Shown here: positions 32,666 through 43,468 of the stretch, in pieces
Numbering within the stretch: position 1 is the first letter of the stretch
Layout of the letters: each line of letters begins with the position of its first letter
From: Chromera velia
Taxonomy: Eukaryota; Sar; Chromeraceae
Direction: 5' to 3'
Length of the DNA stretch: 64,000 nucleotides
Assembly (NCBI GenBank): GCA_018398765.1
Contig: JAHBMJ010002367.1
Location: 1 to 64,000 of the forward strand
Made by a program: the position numbers and the translations under genes
Notes under the pieces: model-generated
Seen by the model: the letters and a program-made list of their open reading frames with translations, nothing else
The model's database searches: none
Told to the model about the DNA's origin: nothing

Positions 32666-34585
32666 ATGAAAGGATACATCGCCTTTGTTGCGCATTGCAC
32701 AGAGGTGGGAGAGAATCAACGCGTTGTCGTGGTGGGAGAATGTCCTGAGCTGGGCGGGTGGGAATTGGGTGGTGCGTTGTCTCTCGCCCCTGCACCGTGT
32801 GGGCGTCCTTGGTGGGTGTCGAGGGAGGTGGAGGTGAATCTTCCAGAGTCCTCTAGGGGTGTCTCTGGAGATTTTGTGAATGGGGTGGGGGGAGAGGGTT
32901 GGGGGTTCGGGGTGTCAGAATTGAAGTTTCGATTGTTTGCGATTCTGAACGATGGCGAAGAGACTGAGGTTCCACATTCTGGCAACCTCATGTGTCTTGA
33001 GCCGCTGAGGGGGGGAGACTTCCGTATTGTGCGTCTCATTGGTGCGCCTCCTCATGCTGACTACTCTTCAGTCGGTGAAAGGGGTGTCAACACAATCTGT
33101 GTCGGTGCAGAGGGCGGAGAGGGGCAGGAGAGGAAGGTGGTTGGGATTTCGGTGGAATGGGGGGTCCCTGAGAGTGTGCAGCTCGCACTGCTCCCCCTGC
33201 ATACGAATAAGCAGACAGAACACCCGCAAAGAGAGTCGGAGCATCATGGTTTGTCTGGCCCCCAGTCAGACATTGCGTGTCCGCCTTCCTTAGAGGAGAG
33301 GGCACAAACAGACTCCAAAATGTCATCAAAAACGACAGAAGACCATCAGAGCAAGTCAGGCATCCGAGTCTCCGTTTGTCCCCCTCCACCCGCTGGAGAG
33401 TCCAGAGCACCCGCTGTTTACAGGGGAAGAGAAGAGGAGGAAGTGTGTGTTGACCGTTCTGATTCAATGACAGTCTTCAACAGCCCTACCCAAGCCAAGT
33501 CACTCGATGACAACACAATCCCCCGCTCCCGCCCTTCGATATCCGCCCACCCGCATTCATGTGATGACGGGTGTAGTCAGAAAGAAGGGAGGGAGGGCGT
33601 ACACAGCTTATCGGTTTCCTTCAAGCGTCGTCGGTCCGAGAGTGACCTCGCTTAGGTAGAGGCTGACGAGCACGATGAGGTGTCTGGCTGTCCCGGTGAG
33701 AGGGGGGGGGATGTGTTGTGGAGGGAGGGGAGGGAAGGGGCCTGTCTGCGGGAAGAGAAGCAGCGTCGGTTGACTGTGTCTCTTTCGGACTCCGCCCATA
33801 CCTCTTCTGAGGTGTGTAGAGGGCGGGGTGATCCGATCGCTAGAGGGAAAGTGGCTGTGTCTGAGAATGATCGTCGAGGGGGAGAGGGAGGAGAGATAAA
33901 GAGGAACCGCCATGGGCAGATTCTCTGCTTGCATGGACGGATTCGCACCAGATGCAAGGAGTGCGGAGGGGGGAGCTTTTGTGAGCACGGCCAACGGCGC
34001 TGTCAGTGCAAAGAGTGCAGAGGGAAAAGTATCTGTCAGCACGGCCGTAAGCGACACAACTGCAAGGAGTGTGGAGGGAAGGGCATCTGTGAGCACGGTC
34101 GCAGGCGCTCTCAGTGCAAAGAGTGCGGGGGGAAGGGCATTTCTGAGCACGGCCGGCAGCGCAGCAAGTGCAAGGAGTGTGGAGGGAAGTGCATCTGTGA
34201 GCACAGCCGCATTCGCTCTCAGTGCAAAGAGTGCGGAGGGAAGAGCGTATGTGAGCACGGTCGCAGGCGCTCTGCATGCAAGGAGTGTGGAGGAAAAAGC
34301 ATCTGTGAGCACGGTCGTATTCGCTCTAAGTACAAGGAGTGTGGAGGGAAAAGCATCTGTCAGCACGGCCGTGAGCGACACAACTGCAAGGAGTGCGGGG
34401 GGAAGAGCATCTGTGAGCACGGTCGCAGGCGCTCTCAATGCAAGGAGTGCGGAGGGAAGAGTATTTGTGAGCACGGAAAGCAGCGCTACTTTTGCAACGA
34501 CTGTGGAGGGGGGGGCTTTTGTGTTCACCGAAAGGACCGTCGATGCTGCCAGGAGTGCAAGCAGGTCTCTTCTCTTCCTCCTTGA
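32666..34585 (+). CDS. CBM20 starch-binding domain plus tandem Cys/His-repeat protein, one in-frame TAG
   Basis: The ATG at 32666 and the TGA at 34583-34585 are in the same frame (640 codons) with a single TAG at 33653-33655. Residues 3-125 form a CBM20 domain (VVVVGECPELGGWELGG, then WWVSREVEV and LKFRLFAIL). A Ser/Arg/Pro-rich linker follows to about 415. Then come about 11 tandem units of C-x2-C-x5-C-x-H-x6, for example CKECGGKSICEHGRRRSQ. One unit has Ser for the third Cys (KGISEHG). The ending is CVHRKDRRCCQECKQVSSLPP. The protein would couple glucan binding to a zinc-knuckle-like array; role unknown. Its paralogue lies divergently at 28588-31038, and the repeat arrays and the DNA just after the stop are clearly related. 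The TAG may mark a pseudogene, read-through or an overlooked short intron. Confidence 0.7.
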
Positions 34586-35545
34586 TCGATTTGCTCCTTT
34601 CTCTTCTCTCCTTTTGTCCTTCCTGTATGTGTTTGCCAAGACCTTTCATCATCTCTCTGTGCATCCGGACGGATGGATCTAGCCCTCTGTCTGGTTGGTG
34701 AAGAGAGGGGAGGGGAGGGGGCGGGAGGAAGGTGTGTGCTCACAGGGGAAGGAGATGCTTTGCGTTTCTGCGTGTGCGCGTGGGATGAGGCCTGTCTGAG
34801 ATCTGGCAAACGGCACTCGTCTATCTTTCTTCTCTCGGCTGAGCTCACGTGCCTTGCTTCTCTTTTGTTGCTCTCCTTTGTGACCCGTTCCTTGTTGCCG
34901 AGCCCTCCCTCTCTCCCCATTCTCTTTCTTTTCTTTCGTTTTTGCCTGGGTCCTCTACATTGAATGCATGAATCTCGCTTGGCAAGTGGTTCCTCAAGAA
35001 GAAAATCGGGGAGAAGCGAGGAGGAATCGAGTCGTCGTTGATTGGCTCTCAGATGTCGTGCTGGTACTGACAGTCGGAGTCAAAGGGAGGTACTTCGCTA
35101 GGTACTTTGCTGTCTTTGTTCTGTTTGTTTCTTTGTCTGTCTCTTTGTGTCTGTGGGCCTTTGCCTTTTACGTCTGTCTCTGTGCCTGCTGGTCGGGAGA
35201 CAGAAAAGGGAGCTGTAGGGCGAAAGTGTCAGAAGAGGCACTGGCCAGCATCAGTTCAGGCAGAATTGAAGAAAGAAGGAAGAAGGCCCGGGGAGAGTGG
35301 CAAAAAAGAGGATGTCTGGTTCCTTTGCAGGGCACTTCAATTCACAACCAGCTGGTGACGAAAGCGCTGTTTAAGCAGCCGACTGTTCAAAATGTCCAGC
35401 CGAATGTTTTCTTCGAATTCATCCTACCTTTCTGCCGGCCTGCGACTCTGTAGGCCTAGTTTTTTATACACTCACGACAGTAAAGAGCAACGCATTGACG
35501 ATTCAATAACGAATATCGCAGAGCTAATCTTACCTAGGACCTGAC
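34586..35545. other. 3' flank of the plus-strand CBM20 gene
   Basis: Begins with the same CTTGATCGATTTGCTCCTTT-type flank as the paralogue. A 161-codon frame at 34968-35453 contains a long hydrophobic stretch but is rich in TTT/CTG simple sequence and has no splice or homology support; I do not call it a gene. Confidence 0.35.
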
Positions 35546-35890
35546 TATCATCGTTCAGCTTCTCTTTAAAATTATTACATTCTATTTTGTTTGTCCAAGT
35601 TTATATTTATTTATTGTTCTTTCCAGGTTTTCTTTTAGTTATTAATATTAGGATTAGGATTATAATGTCCGGAACAAGACGAACACAAGAACAAGTATAG
35701 GTGTTTTAAATATAGCATGACTATCATCGTTCAGCTTCTCTTTAAAATTATTATATTCTGTTCCAGATTCTGTTTTGTTTGTCCAATTAATTAAGTTTAT
35801 ATTCATTTATTGTTCTTTCTAGGTTTTTTTTTAGTTATTGATATATATTGATATGAACAAGTATATAGGTGTTTTAAATATAGCATGTCA
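35546..35890. repeat. Tandem duplication of about 170 bp in AT-rich DNA
   Basis: The segment beginning GACTATCATCGTTCAGCTTC near 35546 recurs at about 35718, followed in both copies by GTTTTGTTTGTCCAA, TTTATTGTTCTTTC and GTGTTTTAAATATAGCATG words. The copies differ by small insertions. Confidence 0.75.
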
Positions 35891-35915
35891 GCTGTATAGT
35901 ACTGACATTAGCTCG

Positions 35916-37031
35916 TAGGGATAACTATCCTATTGTATCGGTATCGAATCGGTATTATATCGGTATCGTATCAGAATTTAAGGTTCCCAAAAAGGAGGTC
36001 GATACATAAAAATTTTAGCGTACGTATGTACAAGGCTAAAACGTAGTGCGATCGGTATCATTCGTAAAACTGTAAACTTTTTGTAAAAATCTCATGTTTT
36101 TAAAGGGTCAACTTTACTTAGAAAATAGGCTCCGAAACGTTCAGAAGGCCAAACTATTAGGGGGGCGAAGCCCCCCTAACCTCCCCTTTAAAAAGAGTCA
36201 ACACATCATGAGATTGAGAATAACTTCATCAACACGTCGTTCCTGGAAATCTCATACCAGACACAAACTGTTAAACTCGATTTTATTCTGATGTGCATGC
36301 CAAAAAACAGAGTATGGATGTCACCAAATAACAGTGACCTCACTCGTGTCTGACCTTTCCGAATATCAGTTCGCCCATGTTGATATCCTGCTCAATCCGG
36401 TCACTCCTGAAGCTCCAAGACGGCACAAAAAGAAGAGACAACACTGTAGAAAGACGATTCTTACTAAACTACTGTTCTTAAACTATTTGGATGTTGGCCA
36501 GTGAGCCAACTCCGACAGGGCAACAACGGGTCAAGCAACTCTGCATGCTGAGGAGACGAAATTTCTATCCGCCTGACGTTTATAATATGCCCACACCTTA
36601 CCTTGTCTTTCCCCCTTCTGGCTGTTATGATGCTTTGATTGTCTAGAAGCGGTTTTGTTTAGAAAACGGAAATGATGAAGCTCTGTTAGATCAGATGCAG
36701 TGTACATGCAGTCGACCTTGTCTTGAAGCCAAGTTTGGCTGTTCTGGCCGCTGAGGCTGAATTCAGTACACGTTGGAGCCGGTTCCGCATTTATCCATGC
36801 ATGGAGCCAGTTGGGGACGGTACACGTGTTACTGGGCCCGCGGCCGTGCCCGGTCTTCGATCGAGCACCGAGGCCCGGCCTGGCACACGCCTTGCCCAGC
36901 TAGTCTTTCATAAGCTCTAAGCAGGCCAATACTAACCGATACTGTGCCGCTCGAGAAAGAACCGCTATAGTCAATACTTTGATACCGATACCGATACGAT
37001 ACGATACGATATCGATATAATAGCTATCCTT
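35916..37031. mobile_element. Non-autonomous TIR DNA transposon of about 1.1 kb with 9 bp target duplication
   Basis: The direct repeat ATTAGCTCG lies at 35907-35915 and 37032-37040. Just inside are imperfect inverted ends rich in GGTATCG words (left TAGGGATAACTATCCTATTG, right complement AAGGATAGCTATTATATCG). A perfect hairpin (AGGGGGGCGAAGCCCCCCT) sits near 36159-36178. No transposase frame is present. The 9 bp duplication fits Mutator-like elements or an 8-9 bp superfamily; family not certain. Confidence 0.7.
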
Positions 37032-37040
37032 ATTAGCTCG

Positions 37041-37135
37041 CACTATATCTGAGGACCTTAGGAGGACTCGAGTGATGATGATGATGATTATCGATGATTG
37101 AGGGTTATATAGGCCTTATAAGTGAAAAACTGGTT

Positions 37136-37172
<37 letters not shown>

Positions 37173-38280
37173 CAATTTAAAAGTTTAGTTTTACTTGAAA
37201 ACTTTTTAAAAAAGTTTAAGTTGACTCGGAGTGTAAGACATGTAAACAAGTGCTGGAAACTAGGGGTATGACAGCAAAAAAAAAGGAAAAAAGTAAACCA
37301 GAATTAATTTTCTTTTTTTTTTCTTTTTTTTGTGGAACACCTAAGCGGCAGTTGTGCAACACCCAAACAACAGTTACACAACACTTGCACAACAGTTGTT
37401 TGTCACCGAACATCGTCGGAGAAAAAAAAAAGACATAAAAAATAAGCGCGAATCGGCTTTATTTATTTTTTTTTTGCTGTGATACGCCTAGGCTGGAAAA
37501 TTTACTCAGAGCCTAGCTCACAACATCAACCCTTAGTACATTTATCCTACCCTACGCAAATCTGCATGGTGGGGAGTTTGAAGCCAGATCGGTCTTCATT
37601 CACCACTTCCAGTCGCGGCAGACGAGGTCTGTCCCTCTCGATTGTGTCTTAGTTTTTACTCGCCCAATTTTTCGATCAGGCATGCTAGCAGGCATGCACG
37701 CACCACAATTAAAGCAGAATGCAGCAGACTGACCTGTTCTCTTTCTGTTTGTAAAGCACCTTGTAAAGCAATACTGTCGACAGGCACAACGACACATCTG
37801 TCTGTCCTCAGCGTTTTGCCTTTCTGATCAATATTTCAAAACAGTAACAATCAAGTACATCCATGCCTGAGTTTTTTTTCCTCAAGCCCTCCTTCTCTTG
37901 TTCCTGCTTCCTCGCCAATAGGTACGCAGGGGGAGGAAAAAAACACACAAATGAACAAACGACGGATCTCTACAACTACTTGTCTGCCTTGTCTCGACGT
38001 ATTGCAAACCCCTAACGTTCAGTATTGCACAACGCATCTCTGTCCATGCAACAACGGACTTGCGCGAGGAAGAAAAGAAGAATGCACAAAATCGTTCTCC
38101 CCCCTTTTTCTCTTCCCTCGTTTTCCTCCTCTGTCACTCGAAAGAGAGAGGAAGAAAAAAAGTCTAGAGAAGAAAAATATAGGAGGGAGGGGGAGAAGGC
38201 CTACCCAAACAGGCGTGCCGTCTCTCCACCGGTCTTGCTGCCTGTCTCAAAATTTCATTCACCACAAACCAAATCATGTT

Positions 38281-38326
<46 letters not shown>

Positions 38327-38751
38327 GAGGGAGAGAGAAATGTGAAGCAGAGAAAGAACTAACGGAAGGAGTGAAGAAGAAGAGTAGAACTAAAAGAGGT
38401 AGGGAACGAGGAAAGGAACGAAGCAGAGCCTGTCGTTCTTTCGACTTTTCTCTCCGTATTGGTTCGTCGTTCTCAGCAGACGATCTTGTTGAAAAAAGCA
38501 AAGCGAAACAACAAACAAAAGAGAGAAATTGACACAGAGAGGCAGACATAAACAGAGGGGGGAAGAGAAGACAAACTGACGAACATGCACTCATACATTG
38601 CTGGGATGATTTCCTTTCCTGTCACTCCTTTTGCCTTCCAAACTCATCATCCCTTCTGCTTTTTTGCGCAACATTTTTTCTTCTCTTCTCCGTCTCTCAG
38701 ACACACATTCTCTCCCCACACACTCACTCACTGCCGTGATTCCTCCCTCAC
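37041..38751. other. Intergenic region with simple repeats
   Basis: Contains a (GAT)n tract near 37074-37090 followed by TTGAGGGTTATATAGG, a (CAAT)n tract at 37137-37178, a repeat family with CAACTGTTG words (37348-37402) and a (GA)n run at 38287-38340. No gene is supported. The last stretch before 38751 is the 3' flank of the methyltransferase-aldolase gene. Confidence 0.45.
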
Positions 38752-40440
38752 TCACCGGCAGAGCTCCTTCTGACCTCGCGCAGCAAGTCGCTTCAGCGCC
38801 TCCCACTCGCACACGCCGGGTGCGAACTCCGGGAGGTAGATCTGCTGAGACGCCTTCTCCATCACGCTCGCAGGGGGGCGGCGGAGCTTCCCCCCCGATG
38901 CCTTCATGACTTCCAGCTGCGTCCTGCAGCTCTTGTCGAAGTAGTAGGCGAGGACCCAGGCTTCTGCCACGGTCTTGGCGAGGGTGCAGAAGCCGTGATG
39001 GCGCATGAGGAGCACTCGGCTGTCTCCCTTGACAGCCTCCATCAGTCGGGGCTTTTCGTCCAAATCGTCGGAGAGGCCCTCCCACTCGTGGACTGCCACT
39101 TTGTTGTAGAAGGGGGCGGCCTCCTGGGCGAGAGGGACGAAGCCCTCGTCCAGGCAGGAGACGGCAACAGAGGCGGGGGTGTGAAGGTGGATGACGACGT
39201 TGACGTCAGGGCGTGCGTCGTAGACTGCGGCATGGATGATGTCGGCAGTGATGTTGGTGGAGGACTTGTGGAGGTCGTGAGGGGTGATCTCGTCGAAGAG
39301 GAGTCCACCAGGGGTGATGAGGAAACCGCCGTCTTGGAGACGGGAGCTCATGTGGTTCCACACCAACTCATCCATGCCGAACTTTCTGGTGATGTTGTGG
39401 GCAGTGGCGAGATCCGCCCTTTTCTTTCCCTCATCTGTGTTGTAGGGTTTGCGTGCAGAGATGCACCCCCACTTGAAAACACCCCTGTCAACCTGTCCCA
39501 CTCTCTTGGCGAGGTTGTTGCGATAGGTCTCGAGAAGATCGAGATCAATGCCCTTGCAGGCTTGGGGATCGGAGAGGAGTCTGTTGACCTTTTTGAGCAT
39601 CAACTGGAAGGAACACTTGATATCGAGGGTCAAATCCTCGAAGCACACCTCACTCCACCCTGCCTCCGTGAGGGTCTTGCAGACCTCCGTGGGAGTCAGC
39701 CAATCGGCCACCATGTTCGTTTGACCGAAGGACTCCAACTCCTCCTCGGACACACCGGATGCCTCACCCTTCATGAGGTCGGAAAACACCAACCACCCCC
39801 CATCTTTTGTCACACGGAGTGCCTCTGTGAAGGCGGAATATTTCGAGAACGCATGGACAAACGCGTCCTGGGAGAAGCACCCGTCGAAACGAGAGTCCCA
39901 CTCAGAGGGCAATTCCATGTAACTGCCCTTGCACACTTCCACTCTCTCATCAACGCCCTCTTTTGTGTTCGCAGCCATGTTCTCGGCGTTTTGGTTCTCG
40001 CACAAATTCAGGCAGGTACAAGAGACGTCAGGAAAGTCTTTGCAAATTAGACGAGCAGCAGCACCTGTGCCTGACCCGAGGTCGATGTACTGCACTTTCC
40101 CCCCCCCTGCCTTCTTCTGAGAGATGGACATGGCACGCTTCCACATCCAGTCGGTCATGCGCGCAGACGCTTCACCATACGCGCCCTCTTTCTCGACATC
40201 CACACCCTCCCACTTTCCGAAATGGATGTTATCAGTACCATCCCCCATGACTGCAGAGTAAAACTTTCTCTTCGTGTCTGTGTCATACTGCTGCACAACT
40301 GACTTCTCATACTCCCTCCTGCTTTTCTCAATCTCCTCACGGCGACCATTCACCTGGGGATCGGTGGACGCGACCATCTTCTCAGGCATTAAATTTCTAG
40401 TGAGTGAGTGTCTGCCACCGATAGACGTGGAATTCTTCAC
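38752..40440 (-). CDS. Sarcosine/dimethylglycine-type methyltransferase fused to a class II aldolase domain
   Basis: Intronless, 562 residues. Residues about 45-330 are a class I SAM-dependent methyltransferase with motif I VQYIDLGSGTGAAARLI (116-132), preceded by TDNIHFGKWEG, a signature resembling glycine-betaine-forming sarcosine/dimethylglycine methyltransferases. Residues about 340-555 are a class II aldolase/adducin domain: WNHMSSR, FLITPGGLLFDEITPHDL, HLHTPASVAVS with the metal-binding HxH (418-420), and RHHG (480-483) for the third His. The domains are joined in one frame with no stop or splice signal. Likely cytosolic. Methyl transfer to a betaine precursor is probable for the first half; the substrate of the aldolase half is unknown. 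In-frame ATGs at 40440 and 40389 both suit. The TGA stop (38752-38754) overlaps a GTGAGTGAG donor-like word, so a further 3' exon is possible. Confidence 0.9.
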   Translation of the reverse strand: MKNSTSIGGRHSLTRNLMPEKMVASTDPQVNGRREEIEKSRREYEKSVVQQYDTDTKRKFYSAVMGDGTDNIHFGKWEGVDVEKEGAYGEASARMTDWMWKRAMSISQKKAGGGKVQYIDLGSGTGAAARLICKDFPDVSCTCLNLCENQNAENMAANTKEGVDERVEVCKGSYMELPSEWDSRFDGCFSQDAFVHAFSKYSAFTEALRVTKDGGWLVFSDLMKGEASGVSEEELESFGQTNMVADWLTPTEVCKTLTEAGWSEVCFEDLTLDIKCSFQLMLKKVNRLLSDPQACKGIDLDLLETYRNNLAKRVGQVDRGVFKWGCISARKPYNTDEGKKRADLATAHNITRKFGMDELVWNHMSSRLQDGGFLITPGGLLFDEITPHDLHKSSTNITADIIHAAVYDARPDVNVVIHLHTPASVAVSCLDEGFVPLAQEAAPFYNKVAVHEWEGLSDDLDEKPRLMEAVKGDSRVLLMRHHGFCTLAKTVAEAWVLAYYFDKSCRTQLEVMKASGGKLRRPPASVMEKASQQIYLPEFAPGVCEWEALKRLAARGQKELCR

Positions 40441-42934
40441 TTCCCTTTGGAAGATGACACAATGACACAGGCAGACTGCTCAGTTGCGGCGAAGGAGACA
40501 GCTGATCTCGAGGAAACGAACACTCGCCACTCCTGGACCCTGTGCTGGAGCAGAGGATTAAAAAGAGGTGCGATTCGATGATTTCGATCTGGAACGGCAC
40601 ACACGAGTTTGCTGGCGTCTCTTTGAATTTGCGCACCGCGGGCCCCGGACAACTAAGTTAGCACGGCCCGGAAAGCGGGAATACATGCAAGATCGGTCCC
40701 GCCAAGCCGATGTCCAATGATGTCCATGCATGGAGTCTTTTCAATTATTAATAAACATTTAATAAACTGAAGTAACGTACGTCTCGCTTCGAATCTTCGA
40801 TCGATCATCCTAGCTGTATATACAGCAATTTAAATTCAACGAAGTGCCTGCAGCCTCTTCTGACAACTCCAAGCTCACTGAGCAGATGCTTGATTCAATG
40901 CTGGATCGCTTGCAAGCTTGCTTGAAGCTACACAGTTGTGTTGCATGCTTTATTTTTTGCGGAGACTTCGTGTAGACGGATACATGGATGCAGCAGGAAT
41001 CTGAACGACACATTGCATGAATCAGCGCGCAAGATCAACCAGATAGAATCAATTATAGGCGGCCGTGAGGGTGGACGACCTCCAGAGGGCTTAAAATACA
41101 CGAAAATTCAGACGAATGGAAACGAGGAAGGCCGAGGTAAGCAATTGAGCAAGAAAAACGAATTAATCGTCAACCGTTGCCCTGAAGTTGTATCTACACA
41201 ATGGATGTCGCTGTTGTTGTGCACCGTCTCGATGCATGATGTCTCAATTCGATTGACGACTCACAAGAATTGAGTGCAGACCTTGCTTGAATATTTCCCC
41301 CGGGTCACCCAGCTCCCCTTTGTGCTGCATTTTCCTGCGCTGCAGGTGCATGCGTGCATGGCTGGGATTTTGGGCAGAGCATACGAGATCCTTTTCGAGG
41401 GGAAGGATTTTTATCAGCCCTGCAGTTTAGATTTCTTCCGGGCATCGAGCGCATTGCTTCAGACTCTGCAAGGACGGATGAGAAGGTCCTGGAGAGGGAA
41501 CTTTGAGAGTCGGGATTCGTCTTCACCGTGTCGGAGCTTCGGCTCGAAGCGGAGGGAGATGGAAGGCAATGCAGTTCATTCCTGCCCGTCCTCAAGCTTC
41601 GGGACATCCTTGCATGATCGAAGCTGTCTTCGGCGTGATCCCGTCAAAAGCCGTACTGGAGCTTCTTTAGGAGCTTCTCAATGTCCTCCACCTCCCCCCT
41701 CGACCTTGTGTTCTCTCGTGTGTGCGTACAGGTCAGAAAGCAAGCTGGATACGCAAGTGCTTTGCAAGCCCTTTCTCTTTTTCCTCTCGGATCCCTACAG
41801 CAAGCTGTGGGAGATTCGCGTCTTTGCGGAGGGGGAGGGGGCAAGGATTTTGTGGCTTCGAAGAAGCCTTGAAGAAGCGTACGACAGCTCGCTGTTTTCT
41901 CTTCCGCTTTCATTCCGCTTTCTTCCACACCTGTGTTTTCGCTCCTGTCCTCAAGATTCTTTGCGTCCTTCTTTTGTCATTTCTGTAGCTCGATATTAGT
42001 CTCTCTTTCCTAAAGTTTTTTTCCACTGCGCCTGATCTATTTGCTTGTCCAGTCGGAGCTGTGCAAGAAACAAAAAGAAGCCGCCTCCTCAGCATGGCTT
42101 CATGAATGTCGCTGCGAAGGGGAAAAAGAATGAGAGAATCATGCAACCTGTTGATTTACCGGCTTCAAGTTGTGCGGATGCAGAAATATCTTGTCGACTA
42201 TTCTACGTCGGGTGGTCTTCGTCCATTCACTCGCTTGTTCATCTGTTCCCTCCTTTCCCGAAGCTCCTTCCTGTGTTCGCACATCCCATGATGGATCTGG
42301 TAACTCTGCTCCCTCCCGAGTTTCATGCTGCAGAGCAGGGCGTGTGCAAATACAGCCCGGGGCTCTGGTTGTTGTGTAATTCCACCGCAGAACCATGATG
42401 TTCTTTTCCTACTCTATCGGCATGTCTGCAGGAGTGAAATACTACAACGGCAGCTAGGGGCTTCGTGCAGACCCATGCAGCCATGGGTCGACGACGTACC
42501 ATGAAGTCAGAGAGGCGGAGCAGCGCTGTGCACGTGACGCATTCCAATTGAATGCCCGTCTGAACAGCTTTGATGCCCATCTAAGAGCGTAAGAGGCAAG
42601 ATTGGCAGAGGCAGGCAGCCTGCTAACAGGTGGGCGAGTCTCAGTGGTGCTTCACCAGTTGGTGAACAATGGGGACGAGAGTTTCATTGTTCTCGAACTG
42701 AGGGAGGCAGCAGCAATGCTGAGACAAAGACCAGCTAGGGGCGGGTGTCCCACGTCTGTCGCCTGAAGGGAAATTTATGCTGGGGGGAGAGAAGCGGGGG
42801 CTCGAACTGGTGACTGAAAGAAGAAATAATGTGGGGGGAGTAAGTGTGATGTTTCAGTTATCCCCTCCCGAAGACATGAGGACGGGGTTCCTCTCTTTCT
42901 GTTTTGTAAGGATTGCCTCTCTGCCTCCAAGTGA

Positions 42935-42937
<3 letters not shown>

Positions 42938-42970
<33 letters not shown>
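42938..42970 (+). repeat. (CAG)n trinucleotide repeat
   Basis: Eleven CAG units, directly followed by GCTAGCTAGCAC. Confidence 0.95.
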
Positions 42971-42972
<2 letters not shown>

Positions 42973-43468
42973 CTAGCTAGCACGGTCGCAGCACGCGTGC
43001 AGTTCATGGACCTGGGCGGGATGCGGAGAATGGACGTGTCTCGATGTCCTGGGGGGGAGGTTAATTTGTTGATCGTAGGAGAGAGGCTGGAGGGAGTGGG
43101 TGGTCACGATTCGTACCCGAAGACGCGGTCATGGCAGGAGGGTTTCAGGGCCCTGAGAGTCTGTCACCTTTTGATGAAGGTGCACTTCAGAGTTCTCTCT
43201 AGAGAGTCGAAATCCGCACAGTGTCCTCTCCACCTCCTCAAAGCTGTCGAGCCGGTCATCATACGAGGCCCAGGCCTCTCTGCGCCGCCCCCCCTCAAAA
43301 CCCCCTTCAGTCGTTAGGAACGCACAGACGCATCGATCTCCTGAAGAAACCAGGGAGTTCTTGGGTACCTGCACCCCGTGGCACAGGAGTGCTCGGACCC
43401 CGACGTGACCCCCGTGCTCTTCCAGAACCCCCAGTTCATTCAATTTGCCCCCTGCAGGCCTCCCCGAT

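Noticed and set aside
33608-34639. 343-codon minus-strand frame of Leu/Ala repeats
   Set aside because: Antisense shadow of the plus-strand Cys/His repeat array.
34968-35453. 161-codon frame with a long hydrophobic stretch
   Set aside because: The hydrophobic part comes from TTTGTCTGT-type simple sequence; no splice signals or family support.
38995-40050. 351-codon plus-strand frame
   Set aside because: Antisense to the methyltransferase-aldolase gene, whose motifs are unambiguous.
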